Source: Gammaproteobacteria bacterium
Lineage (GTDB): Bacteria; Pseudomonadota; Gammaproteobacteria; UBA9214
Direction of reading: 5' to 3'
Assembly: GCA_029864225.1 (NCBI GenBank)
Contig: JAOTTU010000012.1
Location: forward strand, 1 to 23,578
DNA length: 23,578 nucleotides
Shown here: positions 1-7,863 of the stretch, in pieces
How the letters are laid out: the number at the start of each line of letters is the position of its first letter
Numbering within the stretch: position 1 is the first letter of the stretch
The notes under the pieces: generated by a model
The model's input: the letters and a program-made list of their open reading frames with translations, nothing else
Databases searched by the model: none
Told to the model about the DNA's origin: nothing
Program-made: the position numbers and the translations under genes

Positions 1-333
1 GGCTGACAGCAGCAGGCATGCGGTGCGCTTGGCCGACCGGCCCAGGCCGATGGCCTGCCCGGTGTTGGCGTCGACCAGCCGGCAGTCGAGCAGCTGCAGT
101 CCCGGGGTACCCTGCAGCCGGGCATCGAGAAACACCATCAACAGCAGTGCGATCAGCGAACCGGCGGCAATCGTGCTGTTCAGGGCACGTGAACCCCAGG
201 CCGGCATGCCACCGCTCCAGACGCTCCAGGCCAGCACGGCACAGGTTAGCAACATGGCGGCCAGAAACACGTCGATGAGCAAGGCACCGAAACGGCGCCA
301 CAGCCCGGCATACGGGAAGTCAACGCCGCTCAA
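1..333 (-). CDS. RDD family membrane protein, N-terminal part (cut by window edge)
   Basis: This is the leftward reading frame directly after ubiE, open to the edge (111 codons visible). The visible protein opens LSGVDFPYAGLWRRFGALLID, which is the RDD-family hallmark: an Arg and an Asp just before and inside the first transmembrane segment. A first hydrophobic segment follows at about residues 17-36 and a second at about 52-66. Next comes the cytoplasmic stretch GTPGLQLLDCRLVDANTG, also typical of RDD proteins. The proposed start is TTG at 333-331, which overlaps the ubiE stop (TTGA) and suggests translational coupling. No strong ribosome-binding site is visible, so the start is uncertain. 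The family is a small, poorly defined group of inner-membrane proteins, some linked to ion transport. The specific role here is unknown. Confidence 0.72.
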   Translation of the reverse strand, partial: MSGVDFPYAGLWRRFGALLIDVFLAAMLLTCAVLAWSVWSGGMPAWGSRALNSTIAAGSLIALLLMVFLDARLQGTPGLQLLDCRLVDANTGQAIGLGRSAKRTACLLLSA

Positions 334-1073
334 AATTTGAAACCACGGTGAACGGCAACGACACCGCCGGTCAGATTCTGGTAGCTGCAGTCTTCGAAAC
401 CGGCCGACTCCAGCATGGCGAGCAGGGTCTGCTGGTCCGGGTGCATGCGGATCGATTCCGCCAGGTAGCGGTAGCTGTCGGCATCGTTGGCGAACAGCTG
501 TCCCAGCCTGGGCAGGATCTTGAAGGAATAGAAGTCATAGGCGGGCTTGAGCGCCGCGACCGGGTGCGAGAACTCGAGAACCAGCAGGCGCCCCCCTGGC
601 TTCAGGACCCGGTATATGGAATCGAGTGCGGCCTGCTTGTCGGTGACATTGCGCAGGCCGAAACCCATGGTAATGCAGTCGAAGCTGTTGTCGGCAAACG
701 GCAGTTGTTCGGCATTCGCCTGGATGAAATCGAGGTTGCCGGCAACGCCGTTATCAAGCAGGCGTGCCCGGCCGGTCCTGATCATGGCGTGATTGATGTC
801 AGACAGGATGACCTTGCCCTGCGGGCCGGTCCTGGCGGCAATCAGCCGGGCCAGGTCGCCGGTGCCGCCGGCGAGGTCCAGGACCTGCTGGCCCGGCCGT
901 ATGTTCGCCATGTCGATGACCAGGCGTTTCCACAGGCGATGGATGCCCAGGGACATCGCATCATTCATCAGGTCGTAATTGTCGACGACGGAATCGAAGA
1001 CAGCGCGTACCCGGTGTGCCTTTTCTTCTTCCGGCACTTCCTCGAAGCCGAAATGTGTGATCTTGTCTTTCAT
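330..1073 (-). CDS. ubiE: UbiE/COQ5 C-methyltransferase (ubiquinone/menaquinone biosynthesis)
   Basis: The 247-residue product is close to the family's usual length of about 250. It is a SAM-dependent methyltransferase that adds the ring C-methyl group in ubiquinone synthesis, and in menaquinone synthesis where that pathway exists. Visible motifs are the N-terminal signature VFDSVVDNYDLMNDAMSLG, the SAM-binding glycine motif LDLAGGTGDLA at about residues 65-75, the NAEQLPF motif, and GFGLRNVTDKQAAL followed by RVLKPGGRLLVLEFS, both diagnostic of UbiE. An ATG start follows AAGGG. The gene lies downstream of hslVU and DUF971 but 160 bp away, with a -10-like TATAAT just upstream, so it may have its own promoter. 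ubiD is also in this window, about 18 kb away. Confidence 0.97.
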   Translation of the reverse strand: MKDKITHFGFEEVPEEEKAHRVRAVFDSVVDNYDLMNDAMSLGIHRLWKRLVIDMANIRPGQQVLDLAGGTGDLARLIAARTGPQGKVILSDINHAMIRTGRARLLDNGVAGNLDFIQANAEQLPFADNSFDCITMGFGLRNVTDKQAALDSIYRVLKPGGRLLVLEFSHPVAALKPAYDFYSFKILPRLGQLFANDADSYRYLAESIRMHPDQQTLLAMLESAGFEDCSYQNLTGGVVAVHRGFKF

Positions 1074-1096
1074 GCTGGCGCCCTTTTTGTGGCGTT

Positions 1097-1102
1097 ATTA
1101 TA
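1097..1102 (-). promoter_or_regulatory. Candidate -10 element for ubiE
   Basis: Reading leftward, an exact TATAAT lies 23 bases before the ubiE start codon, inside an AT-rich patch of otherwise GC-rich DNA. The matching -35 is weak: TTCCCT at 18-base spacing is the best I see. The spacing would give a very short 5' leader. This is a promoter candidate by sequence only. Confidence 0.3.
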
Positions 1103-1176
1103 AATCTAGCGCAGAGCCGCAGGGAAAGCTGGAAAAAAATGCAGTCTTCAGGGCATGCAAAAGTATCCGGCTGAGT

Positions 1177-1230
1177 GCTTGTCTTTCTGTTTGCCCGATT
1201 GAGATCAGCTTGTCTTTCCGCTGCCCGGTT
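1177..1230. repeat. Imperfect tandem duplication between DUF971 and ubiE
   Basis: The 24-base stretch beginning GCTTGTCTTTC at 1177 recurs 31 bases later at 1208 with a few changes: CTGTTTGCCCGATT against CCGCTGCCCGGTT. The second copy ends just before the DUF971 stop codon (1234-1236). It looks like a local slippage duplication in the intergenic spacer. No function is evident. Confidence 0.5.
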
Positions 1231-1233
1231 GTC

Positions 1234-1602
1234 TCATCCGGTTTCCTTGCGCTTGTGACCGGCTGCTTCCAGTTGCTGGAGGTACTCGGCCCAGTATTTT
1301 TCCTGGTTCTTGCCCATGTCATAGAGCGTCTCCCAGGAGTAGATGCCGGTGTCGTGGCCGTCATCGAAATAGGGCTGGATGGCATAGGCGCCGACCGGAT
1401 CGATCTGGGTGATAGTGACATCCTCCTTGCCGATCTGCAGGACACCCTGGCCGGGCCCGTGACCGCGCACCTCGGCGGAGGGCGAAAAGACCCGTAGGTA
1501 TTCGTAGGGCAACTCGAAGTGTGCACCGTCCGCGAAAGTGATCTCGAGCACGTGGGATTTCTGGTGCAGGCTGATTTCGGTGGGTTTGGGTGTGTCTGTC
1601 AT
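1234..1602 (-). CDS. DUF971 (gamma-butyrobetaine hydroxylase-like N-terminal) domain protein
   Basis: This 122-residue protein is essentially a single DUF971 / GBBH-like N-terminal domain. Recognisable blocks are PTEISLHQKSHVLEITFADG, FELPYEYLRVFSPSAEVRGHG, then ITQIDPVGAYAIQPYFDDGHDTGIY and a C-terminal SWETLYDMG. In other bacteria the domain is found alone or fused to Mrp/ApbC-type Fe-S carrier ATPases, and next to hslVU in many proteobacteria. A biochemical role for the stand-alone form is not established. The ATG start has a GAGG ribosome-binding site about 8 bases upstream. It lies 65 bp after hslU on the same strand and is probably co-transcribed with it. Confidence 0.93.
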   Translation of the reverse strand: MTDTPKPTEISLHQKSHVLEITFADGAHFELPYEYLRVFSPSAEVRGHGPGQGVLQIGKEDVTITQIDPVGAYAIQPYFDDGHDTGIYSWETLYDMGKNQEKYWAEYLQQLEAAGHKRKETG

Positions 1603-1667
1603 GCGGTTGCCTCTGTGGTGTGCGCCTCTGTGGCCCGGGTCGCTTGTATGGGTTTGTCAGGTCTGGC

Positions 1668-2996
1668 CTAGAGAATGTAACGGCTCAGGTCTTCGTCCTT
1701 CGCCAGTTCCCCGAGGTGCTCGTCGACGTAGTCGGCATCGATCACGATGCTGCTGCCGGAGCGGTCGGTGGCATCGAAGGAAATCGCCTCCAGCAGGCGC
1801 TCCAGCACGGTGTGCAGGCGCCGGGCGCCGATATTCTCGGAGCGTTCGTTGATGTCGCTTGCGATCTCGGCGATGCGCGTGATGCTGGCTGCGGTGAATT
1901 CAAGGCTGACCGACTCGGTGGCGATCAGTGCACTGTACTGTTCGGTCAGCGAGGCGTCCGGTTCAGTCAGGATGCGCGCGAATTCCCCGGCCCCGAGGGC
2001 ATCCAGCTCGACCCGGATCGGCAGGCGGCCCTGCAGTTCCGGGATCAGGTCCGAGGGCTTGGACAGGTGGAAGGCACCCGAGGCGATGAACAGGATGTGG
2101 TCGGTCTTCACCATGCCGTACTTGGTGGAGACGGTGCTGCCCTCCACCAGCGGCAGCAGGTCGCGCTGCACGCCCTCGCGCGACACGTCGGGTCCGCTGG
2201 ACTCGCCGCGGCGCGTCACCTTGTCGATTTCGTCGATGAAGACGATGCCATTCTGTTCGACGTTTTCCAGCGCGCTCTGCTTGATGTCATCGTCGTTGAT
2301 CATCTTGGCGGCCTCTTCGTCGCTCAGCAGCCGGTGCGCGTCCCGGATGCGCAGCTTGCGCGTCCGGGTGCGGCTGCCGGCCATGTTCTGGAACATGCCC
2401 TGCAGCTGGCTGGTCATTTCCTCCATGCCGGGCGGCGCCATGATTTCCACGCCGATCGGTGTGGCGGAGACCTCGACCTCGATTTCCCGCTCGTCCAGCC
2501 GGCCTTCACGCAGGCGCTTGCGCAGTTTCTGGCGCGTGTCCGAATCAGCGCCGGCCGTGTCATCCGGCGCCAGGCTCCGGGCAGAGGGCAGCAGGGCATC
2601 CAGGATGCGCTCTTCGGCGGCATCCTCGGCGCGGTGGCGCACCTTGTCCATGGCCTGCTCGCGCTCCAGCTTGATCGCGACATCGGCAAGATCGCGGACA
2701 ATGGACTCCACGTCCCGGCCCACATAGCCGACCTCGGTGAACTTGCTTGCCTCCACCTTGATAAACGGTGCCCGGGCCAGTCGCGCCAGGCGCCGGGCGA
2801 TCTCGGTCTTGCCGACCCCGGTGGGTCCGATCATCAGGATATTCTTGGGAGTGATCTCGGAGCGCAGCGGCTCATCGACCTGCATGCGCCGCCAGCGATT
2901 GCGCAAGGCGATGGCGACGGCCCGTTTGGCGGCGTCCTGGCCAATAATATGCTTGTCCAGTTCCTGAACGATTTCTCTGGGGGTCATTTCCGACAT
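1668..2996 (-). CDS. hslU: HslU, ATPase/unfoldase subunit of the HslUV protease
   Basis: The 442-residue product matches the length of E. coli HslU (443). It is the AAA+ unfoldase ring that feeds proteins into HslV. Visible features are the Walker A motif GPTGVGKT (residues 57-64), the pore-loop motif GYVG (90-93), the inserted I domain at about 111-240, Walker B in IVFIDEIDK (about 251-259), and the sensor region. The extreme C-terminus LSRYIL is the conserved tail known to dock into HslV and activate it. It lies directly downstream of hslV with an 82-bp AT-rich gap. The start codon lacks a strong Shine-Dalgarno sequence. A second in-frame ATG three codons later is an alternative start. Confidence 0.98.
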   Translation of the reverse strand: MSEMTPREIVQELDKHIIGQDAAKRAVAIALRNRWRRMQVDEPLRSEITPKNILMIGPTGVGKTEIARRLARLARAPFIKVEASKFTEVGYVGRDVESIVRDLADVAIKLEREQAMDKVRHRAEDAAEERILDALLPSARSLAPDDTAGADSDTRQKLRKRLREGRLDEREIEVEVSATPIGVEIMAPPGMEEMTSQLQGMFQNMAGSRTRTRKLRIRDAHRLLSDEEAAKMINDDDIKQSALENVEQNGIVFIDEIDKVTRRGESSGPDVSREGVQRDLLPLVEGSTVSTKYGMVKTDHILFIASGAFHLSKPSDLIPELQGRLPIRVELDALGAGEFARILTEPDASLTEQYSALIATESVSLEFTAASITRIAEIASDINERSENIGARRLHTVLERLLEAISFDATDRSGSSIVIDADYVDEHLGELAKDEDLSRYIL

Positions 2997-3078
2997 TTCA
3001 GTTCAATTCGCGTATTTTAAGTCAATTATTTGAATAAATAGCTACAGATAAGCGCAGTTTTCGCAACGACCGTCGAGG

Positions 3079-3630
3079 CTAACCTGCACTGCCCGCACCG
3101 AGTTCCTCGAAGGTCAGCTTGTGATTGGTATAGATGCAGATATCCGCGGCGATTTTCAAGGCGGTCTCGGTAATGGCGCGCGCGTCCATGTCGGTGTTTT
3201 CCAGCAGGGCACGGGCCGCGGACTGGGCATAGCTGCCACCCGAGCCAATGGCCATCAGGGCGTTTTCCGGCTCGATGACATCGCCGTTGCCGCTGATGAT
3301 CAGTGAGGTCTCTGTGTCGGCCACGGCCAGCAGCGCCTCCAGATTGCGCAGCATCTTGTTGGTGCGCCAGTCCTTGGCCAGTTCCACGGCCGCGCGGGTC
3401 AGCTGGCCGGAGTGCGCCTCCAGTTTACCCTCGAACAGTTCGAACAGGGTAAAGGCGTCGGCCGTGCCGCCGGCGAAGCCGGCGATCACTTTGTTGTTGT
3501 ACAGGCGGCGGACCTTGCAGGCATTGCCCTTCATGACGGTGTCGCCCATCGACACCTGGCCGTCGCCGCCGATGACCACACGGCCGTTGCGGCGTACCGA
3601 CAGGATAGTTGTACCTCGAAACTGCTCCAC
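3079..3630 (-). CDS. hslV: HslV, proteolytic subunit of the HslUV protease
   Basis: The 183-residue threonine protease resembles proteasome beta subunits. The start is GTG (3630-3628) with GGAG seven bases upstream. The protein begins MEQFRGTTILSVRRNG, so the catalytic Thr is preceded by a short propeptide ending in Gly. E. coli HslV has only the initiator Met before its Thr. HslVs with a short MEQxxG-type leader are known in other proteobacteria. The core motifs GGDGQVSMGDTVMK, NNKVIAGFAGGTADAFTLFE, AVELAKDWRTNKMLR and AIGSGGSYAQSAARAL are all present. It is the first gene of an hslV-hslU unit. The 103-bp gap to xerC should hold its promoter, but I found no convincing sigma-32 (heat-shock) consensus there. 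Confidence 0.98.
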   Translation of the reverse strand: MEQFRGTTILSVRRNGRVVIGGDGQVSMGDTVMKGNACKVRRLYNNKVIAGFAGGTADAFTLFELFEGKLEAHSGQLTRAAVELAKDWRTNKMLRNLEALLAVADTETSLIISGNGDVIEPENALMAIGSGGSYAQSAARALLENTDMDARAITETALKIAADICIYTNHKLTFEELGAGSAG

Positions 3631-3733
3631 GGATTCACTCCAGGGTCAAAGGGCGTACGATTGTACACCATCCGATACGGTCTGATCAGTCTGAATTTAA
3701 AGGGGTTTTAAGGCAAGCCAGGGTGTGGGGCGG

Positions 3734-4639
3734 CTACTTGCGTGCGCGCCGCGCGCGCGGGTGCGCCTGGTCGTAAACCCGTGCCAGGTGCTGGAAATCC
3801 AGGTGGGTATAGATCTGGGTGGTGCTGATATCCGCATGACCCAGCAATTCCTGCACGGCACGCAGGTCACCGCTGGACTCGAGCAGATGGCTGGCAAAGG
3901 AATGCCTCAGGGTATGCGGGTGGATATCACCCGGGAGGCCCTGCTGGCGTGCCCAGCGGCGCACCCGCTGTTGCACGGCGCGTGCACCCAGGCGGCGCCC
4001 ATGGCGGCCGGTGAACACGGCCGGTTCCGCAGTATCCGCCGGTTGGCCGCGCTGGCGTCGCCAGGCCTGCAGCGCGGCAACTGCCTTGACGCCGATGGGA
4101 ACGACCCGGGTCTTGGCGCCCTTGCCGGTGACCCGTAGCATGCGCTCCTTCACATCAATGTCGTCCCAGTCGAGTGCCACAAGTTCGCCCAGGCGCAGCC
4201 CGGAGGAATACATCAGCTCCAGGATGGCGAGGTCGCGCAGCTCGAGCGCGTCCCGGGCAGTGGCGTTCAGCAGCTGGGTGATGTCATCGACATTCAGCGT
4301 GTGCGGCAGGCGCCGCTCGGATTTCGGTGCGCTCACATCGTGTGCCGGGTTGCGGCTGACCTGGCGTTCGCGCAGCAGGTAGTTGTAGAAGCTGCGCAGT
4401 GCCGACAGACGGCGCTGGATACTGCGCCCGCCGAGCCCGCGGCGATGTACCTGGGCGGCGTACGGCCTGACCTGGTGCGTGTCCAGGTCGTTCCACCGCG
4501 GGATACCCGCGTTCCGGCAGAAGCAGAGAATCTCCTGCAGATCGCGCCGGTAGTGCTTGAGGGTGTTGGCTGAGAGACGGCGTTCCGTCTGCAGGTGATG
4601 CAGAAACCGCTCCAGCCAGTGTTGCGGATCAGTCGGCAC
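3734..4639 (-). CDS. xerC: XerC tyrosine site-specific recombinase
   Basis: This 301-residue tyrosine recombinase works with XerD at dif to resolve chromosome dimers. An N-terminal SAM-like DNA-binding domain (WLERFLHHLQTERRLSANTLKHY) is followed by the catalytic domain. The catalytic set is complete: R149 (SSGLRLGEL), K173 (TGKGAK), H242 and R245 (HTLRHSFASHLL), H268 (LLGHADISTTQ) and Y277 (IYTHLD). The start is GTG at 4639-4637 with no clear ribosome-binding site, 21 bp after the DUF484 gene. The order dapF-DUF484-xerC matches enterics and pseudomonads, which supports XerC over XerD or an integrase. Confidence 0.95.
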   Translation of the reverse strand: MPTDPQHWLERFLHHLQTERRLSANTLKHYRRDLQEILCFCRNAGIPRWNDLDTHQVRPYAAQVHRRGLGGRSIQRRLSALRSFYNYLLRERQVSRNPAHDVSAPKSERRLPHTLNVDDITQLLNATARDALELRDLAILELMYSSGLRLGELVALDWDDIDVKERMLRVTGKGAKTRVVPIGVKAVAALQAWRRQRGQPADTAEPAVFTGRHGRRLGARAVQQRVRRWARQQGLPGDIHPHTLRHSFASHLLESSGDLRAVQELLGHADISTTQIYTHLDFQHLARVYDQAHPRARRARK

Positions 4640-4660
4640 GGTGCGACGTGCGTGGCATGA

Positions 4661-5389
4661 TCAGGGAGTGGTGCTTGCCCGGTTGCCCGGTTCCAGGTGT
4701 GCATTCAGCAGCAGGACGAGTAGTTCACCCAGGTGGGTCAGAAACAGGGTGCCCATGCCGGGATGGAAGCGGTTGCCTTCCTGGCTGCCGATCGCCAGCA
4801 GGCCGGTGGCGCCCTGCCTGCCCAGCGGGATGATGGCGGCGGACTCGACGGCTGGTGCCTGGTCGCCGAACAGGTAGGCCAGCTGTTCACGCTTGAAACG
4901 GCCGCACTGCGGGCGGCCGGTCTTGAAGAACGATTCGAAGTGCTCGAGTTCGGCGGCTTCACGGTTAAACAGGTCAACGCCGCACTCGCGGGCGTGGGCT
5001 TCCGTCAATCCGGCCAGGCGCAGGGTGACGGTGTCGGCCTTGAATTCACCCTGCAGGTGTTCGCACAGCGTATCCAGCGTGGCCTCCAGTGTGTCCGACG
5101 TGACCAGACCCAGTGTCAGCTGATGCATGCGTTCGTTGAGCCGGTTGTTGTCGCGTGCCACGTGCACCAGGTCCATCAGCTTGCGTTTCAGCTGGCGGTT
5201 CTGGTTGCGCAGGACCTTGACCTGGTGTTCGACCAGCGACACCGCGATGCCGCAGTTATGCGGGATGCGCAGGGTGGCCAGCAGGCTGGGATTGTTCTGG
5301 AAGAACTCGGGATTGTCGCGCAGATAATCGGCAACCGTTTTTTCTTCCAGCGGCTGTGCTTCGGCTTGGGTTTGTTGAGATGTCGTCAT
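4661..5389 (-). CDS. DUF484 family (GAF-like) protein, YigA-type
   Basis: This 242-residue protein belongs to the DUF484 family encoded between dapF and xerC in many gammaproteobacteria (yigA in E. coli). It opens with the characteristic VADYLRDNPEFFQNNPSLLATLRIPH block (about residues 18-43). A coiled-coil-like stretch rich in Lys, Arg, Gln and Asn follows (about 53-85), then a GAF-like domain that includes the GRPQCGRFKREQLAYLFG and PLGRQGATGLLAIGS segments. I chose the ATG at 5389-5387, which overlaps the dapF stop as ATGA. The frame is open further upstream, but that stretch is antisense-like and lies inside dapF. The molecular function is not established for the family. Confidence 0.9.
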   Translation of the reverse strand: MTTSQQTQAEAQPLEEKTVADYLRDNPEFFQNNPSLLATLRIPHNCGIAVSLVEHQVKVLRNQNRQLKRKLMDLVHVARDNNRLNERMHQLTLGLVTSDTLEATLDTLCEHLQGEFKADTVTLRLAGLTEAHARECGVDLFNREAAELEHFESFFKTGRPQCGRFKREQLAYLFGDQAPAVESAAIIPLGRQGATGLLAIGSQEGNRFHPGMGTLFLTHLGELLVLLLNAHLEPGNRASTTP

Positions 5390-6216
5390 AACTCGATGCG
5401 CCCCGTGAAGACCTGCGTTGCCGGCCCGGTCATGTAGACCGGGTAGCCCTTGCCCGCCCAGCTTACCACAAGATTCCCGCCGCGCAGGGCGACATTCACG
5501 CGCGCTGCCAACTGGTCCCACAGGCGCCCGGCGACCACGGCCGCACAGGCTCCGCTGCCGCAGGCCCGGGTTTCCCCGACACCGCGCTCGTACACCCGCA
5601 GGCGGATGTGCTCGAAATCGCTGATCTGCATGAAACCGGCATTGACGCGTTCGGGAAAGCGCGGGTGCCGCTCGATCAATGGTCCGAGGCGTTCAACCGG
5701 CGCCGTATCGATGTCAACAACCAGGGTGACTGCGTGTGGATTGCCCATGGAAACGGCGGCGATCTCGATCTCCTCGCCATCGAATGCCAGCGTGTAGGAC
5801 TGGGCGTAGGCCGGGGCATCGAAGGGGATTTCCGCCGGCAAAAGGCGCGGCTCGCCCATGTTCACCGTCACTTGCCCGTCGTCCTCCAGCACCAGTTGCA
5901 GGCGCCCGCTGGCAGTCTCGACAGTCAGCTCGCGCTTGTCGGTCAGGCCCTGGTCATGCATGAAGCGCATGAAGCAGCGTGCCCCGTTGCCGCACTGGCC
6001 TACCTCGCCGCCGTCGGCATTGAAGATCCGGTAGCGGAAGTCGGTACCCTGCGTTGTCGACGCCTCGACCAGCAGCAGCTGGTCGCAGCCGATCCCGTAG
6101 CGCCGGTCAGCGAGCAGGCACACCTGTTCCGGTGACAGCGCCACGACCTGGTTGATGGCATCGATGACCACGAAATCGTTGCCGAGGCCGTGCATTTTCG
6201 AAAATTCGAGTTGCAT
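5386..6216 (-). CDS. dapF: Diaminopimelate epimerase
   Basis: The 276-residue cofactor-independent epimerase converts LL- to meso-diaminopimelate, the precursor of lysine and of peptidoglycan cross-links. The two active-site cysteines are C75 in GQCGNGARCF and C219 in GETRACGSGACA. The start MQLEFSKMHGLGNDFVVID and the block VSMGNPHAV are typical. GAGG sits ten bases before the ATG and coincides with the edge of the repeat block that fills the gap to lysA. The stop overlaps the next gene (ATGA). lysA, the next enzyme in the pathway, lies upstream on the same strand. Confidence 0.98.
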   Translation of the reverse strand: MQLEFSKMHGLGNDFVVIDAINQVVALSPEQVCLLADRRYGIGCDQLLLVEASTTQGTDFRYRIFNADGGEVGQCGNGARCFMRFMHDQGLTDKRELTVETASGRLQLVLEDDGQVTVNMGEPRLLPAEIPFDAPAYAQSYTLAFDGEEIEIAAVSMGNPHAVTLVVDIDTAPVERLGPLIERHPRFPERVNAGFMQISDFEHIRLRVYERGVGETRACGSGACAAVVAGRLWDQLAARVNVALRGGNLVVSWAGKGYPVYMTGPATQVFTGRIEL

Positions 6217-6228
6217 TCAATAATATCC

Positions 6229-6564
6229 TCACCGCAGAGGCACGGAGAACGCAGAGTAGACAATATTCAAGAAAACAACAAAACATTCACCGCAAAGACG
6301 CAAAGGGCGCAAAGAAAACAAGCCTGATCACCGCAGAGTCGCCGAGTACGCAGAGAAATTCATAATTTAAAATTTCCCACCGCGAATACGCAAAGAAAAC
6401 ATTATTGCAACAACACCGACACGAAAAATGACAAGCAGACGTTCATTTGTCATGAGTTGGATAGGCTGTTGTTAGCAAGAATTGTGTTTTGACTTTGCGC
6501 CCTTTGCGTCTTTGCGGTGAAGTTTTCCATGGGTTTCTCTGCGTTCTCCGCGTCTCCGCGGTGA
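6229..6564. repeat. Nested inverted-repeat block of CGCAGAG/CGCAAAG motifs between lysA and dapF
   Basis: The 363-bp gap (6217-6579) contains no gene. The outer arms at 6229-6256 and 6537-6564 are 28-base inverted copies with 3 differences. The inner arms at 6286-6314 and 6493-6521 are a perfect 29-base inverted pair (TTCACCGCAAAGACGC...). Two further forward motif copies lie at about 6330-6355 and 6379-6395. The centre has ATGACAA (6428-6434) against TTGTCAT (6447-6453), enclosed by the near-inverted pair 6405-6414 / 6468-6478. In all I count eight forward heptamers CGCAGAG/CGCAAAG and four inverted ones. If transcribed, the block could fold into one long interrupted hairpin. Similar CACCGCAGAGACGCAGAG-type repeats are known to me from many environmental bacterial genomes; the function is unknown. 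Confidence 0.85.
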
Positions 6565-6579
6565 AATTGTTTTTGTTTG

Positions 6580-7833
6580 TCATCCCGGCAGCAGGTGTTC
6601 GCCGCGGGTGAGGTCCGCCAGGGTTTCGCGCTCGCGGATGACGTGCAGCTGGTCACCGTCGACCATGACCTCGGCGGCACGCGGCCGCGAATTGTAGTTG
6701 GAGCTCATGGTGAAGCCGTAGGCGCCGGCAGAGCGCACCGCCAGGACATCGTTCGCGGCCAGTGCCAGTTTGCGGTCCTTGCCGAGAAAATCGCCGGTCT
6801 CGCAGACCGGGCCGACCACGTCATAGGACAGTGCCGGTTCCCCGCTGCGCGGCTGCAGTGGAATGATGTCGTGCCAGGCGTTGTACAGCGCCGGGCGCTG
6901 TAAATCATTCATTGCGGCATCGACAATGGCGAAGTGCTTGTCGGCGGTGTGCTTCAGGTATTCCACCCGCGTCAGCAGTATGCCTGCATTACCGGCGATG
7001 GCGCGCCCCGGTTCCAGCAGGATCTCCAGCGGGCTGTCGCCGAGTTTTTCCAGTAGTGCGCGGGCATAGGCATCCGGTAGCGGTGGCTTGTCATGCGACT
7101 GGTAACGGATGCCGAGGCCGCCGCCCACATCGATATGCTGCAGCGCAATGCCTTCGTCCTGCAGACGTCCGACCAGTTGCAATACCCGCTCGAGTGCGTC
7201 GACAAACGGCGTGATCTCGGTCAGCTGCGAACCGATGTGGCAGTCGATGCCGGCGACATGCAGGTGTGGCAGCCCGGCGGCGCGGCGGTAAACTTGCAGG
7301 GCCGTGTCGACATCGATGCCGAACTTGTTTTCCCTGAGACCGGTAGAGATGTACGGGTGGGTGCCGGCGTCCACGTCCGGATTGACGCGCAGCGACACCG
7401 GTGCGATGTGTCCGCTCTCTCCGGCCACCGTGTTGAGGCGCTGCAGTTCGGTCTCCGACTCGACATTGAAGCAGCGTATGCCGACCTCCAGTGCGCGCCG
7501 CATCTCGCTGGCGCGCTTGCCGACGCCTGAGAACACCACCCTGGCGGGATCACCGCCCGCCAGCAGCACGCGCTGCAGTTCGCCCTCCGAAACGATGTCG
7601 AAACCCGAGCCCAGTTGTGCCAGCACCTGCAGCACCGCCAGGTTGGAGTTTGCCTTGACCGCGTAACAGATCATATGCGGATGGCCGGCAAGCGCGTCGT
7701 TGAACACCCGCCAGTGGCGCTCCAGTGTTGCCCGTGAATAGACGTAGCAGGGAGTACCCACCCGCTCGATGAGTTCGGCGAGGTCGACGTCTTCCGCCCG
7801 GAGGTGGTTGTCGCGGTAGGCAAAATGGTCCAT
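6580..7833 (-). CDS. lysA: Diaminopimelate decarboxylase
   Basis: The 417-residue PLP enzyme (fold type III, alanine-racemase-like barrel) decarboxylates meso-DAP to L-lysine. Visible residues are the PLP lysine K60 in CYAVKANSN, HIGSQLTEITPF (about 199-210), the phosphate-binding glycines in HIDVGGGLGI (237-239), EPGRAI (274-279), and the catalytic cysteine C344 in GPVCETGDFLGK. It lies between lptM and dapF on the same strand, the order known from Pseudomonas (lppL-lysA-dapF). The stop codon at 6580 is immediately followed by the inverted-repeat block. Confidence 0.98.
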   Translation of the reverse strand: MDHFAYRDNHLRAEDVDLAELIERVGTPCYVYSRATLERHWRVFNDALAGHPHMICYAVKANSNLAVLQVLAQLGSGFDIVSEGELQRVLLAGGDPARVVFSGVGKRASEMRRALEVGIRCFNVESETELQRLNTVAGESGHIAPVSLRVNPDVDAGTHPYISTGLRENKFGIDVDTALQVYRRAAGLPHLHVAGIDCHIGSQLTEITPFVDALERVLQLVGRLQDEGIALQHIDVGGGLGIRYQSHDKPPLPDAYARALLEKLGDSPLEILLEPGRAIAGNAGILLTRVEYLKHTADKHFAIVDAAMNDLQRPALYNAWHDIIPLQPRSGEPALSYDVVGPVCETGDFLGKDRKLALAANDVLAVRSAGAYGFTMSSNYNSRPRAAEVMVDGDQLHVIRERETLADLTRGEHLLPG

Positions 7834-7863
7834 GAATGATGCTTCCTGGTCGCGCGGCCGTGC

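Noticed and set aside
1609..1633. Direct repeat GCCTCTGTGG upstream of the DUF971 gene
   Set aside because: Only ten bases repeated once; too short to separate from chance in a biased sequence.
1590..3020. Long plus-strand open frame of 476 codons opposite hslU
   Set aside because: It is the antisense shadow of hslU caused by GC-rich codon bias. hslU has all catalytic motifs, and the plus frame has no recognisable domain.
3631..3733. Sigma-32 heat-shock promoter upstream of hslV
   Set aside because: CTTGCC, CTTAAAA and CCCCTTTA occur, but never with the 11-16 base spacing between a CTTGAA-like -35 and a CCCCAT-like -10.
5390..5521. Upstream extension of the DUF484 protein (44 extra residues)
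   Set aside because: The extension lies wholly inside dapF, is Gly/Arg-rich and unlike the family. The ATGA overlap start at 5389 is typical.
6217..6579. CRISPR array in the lysA-dapF gap
   Set aside because: The repeats are short, irregularly spaced, partly inverted and without uniform spacers; no cas genes are nearby.
6450..6680. Small leftward open frame of 76 codons across the repeat block
   Set aside because: It translates the CGCAGAG repeats and the end of lysA in another frame; no ribosome-binding site and no recognisable protein.
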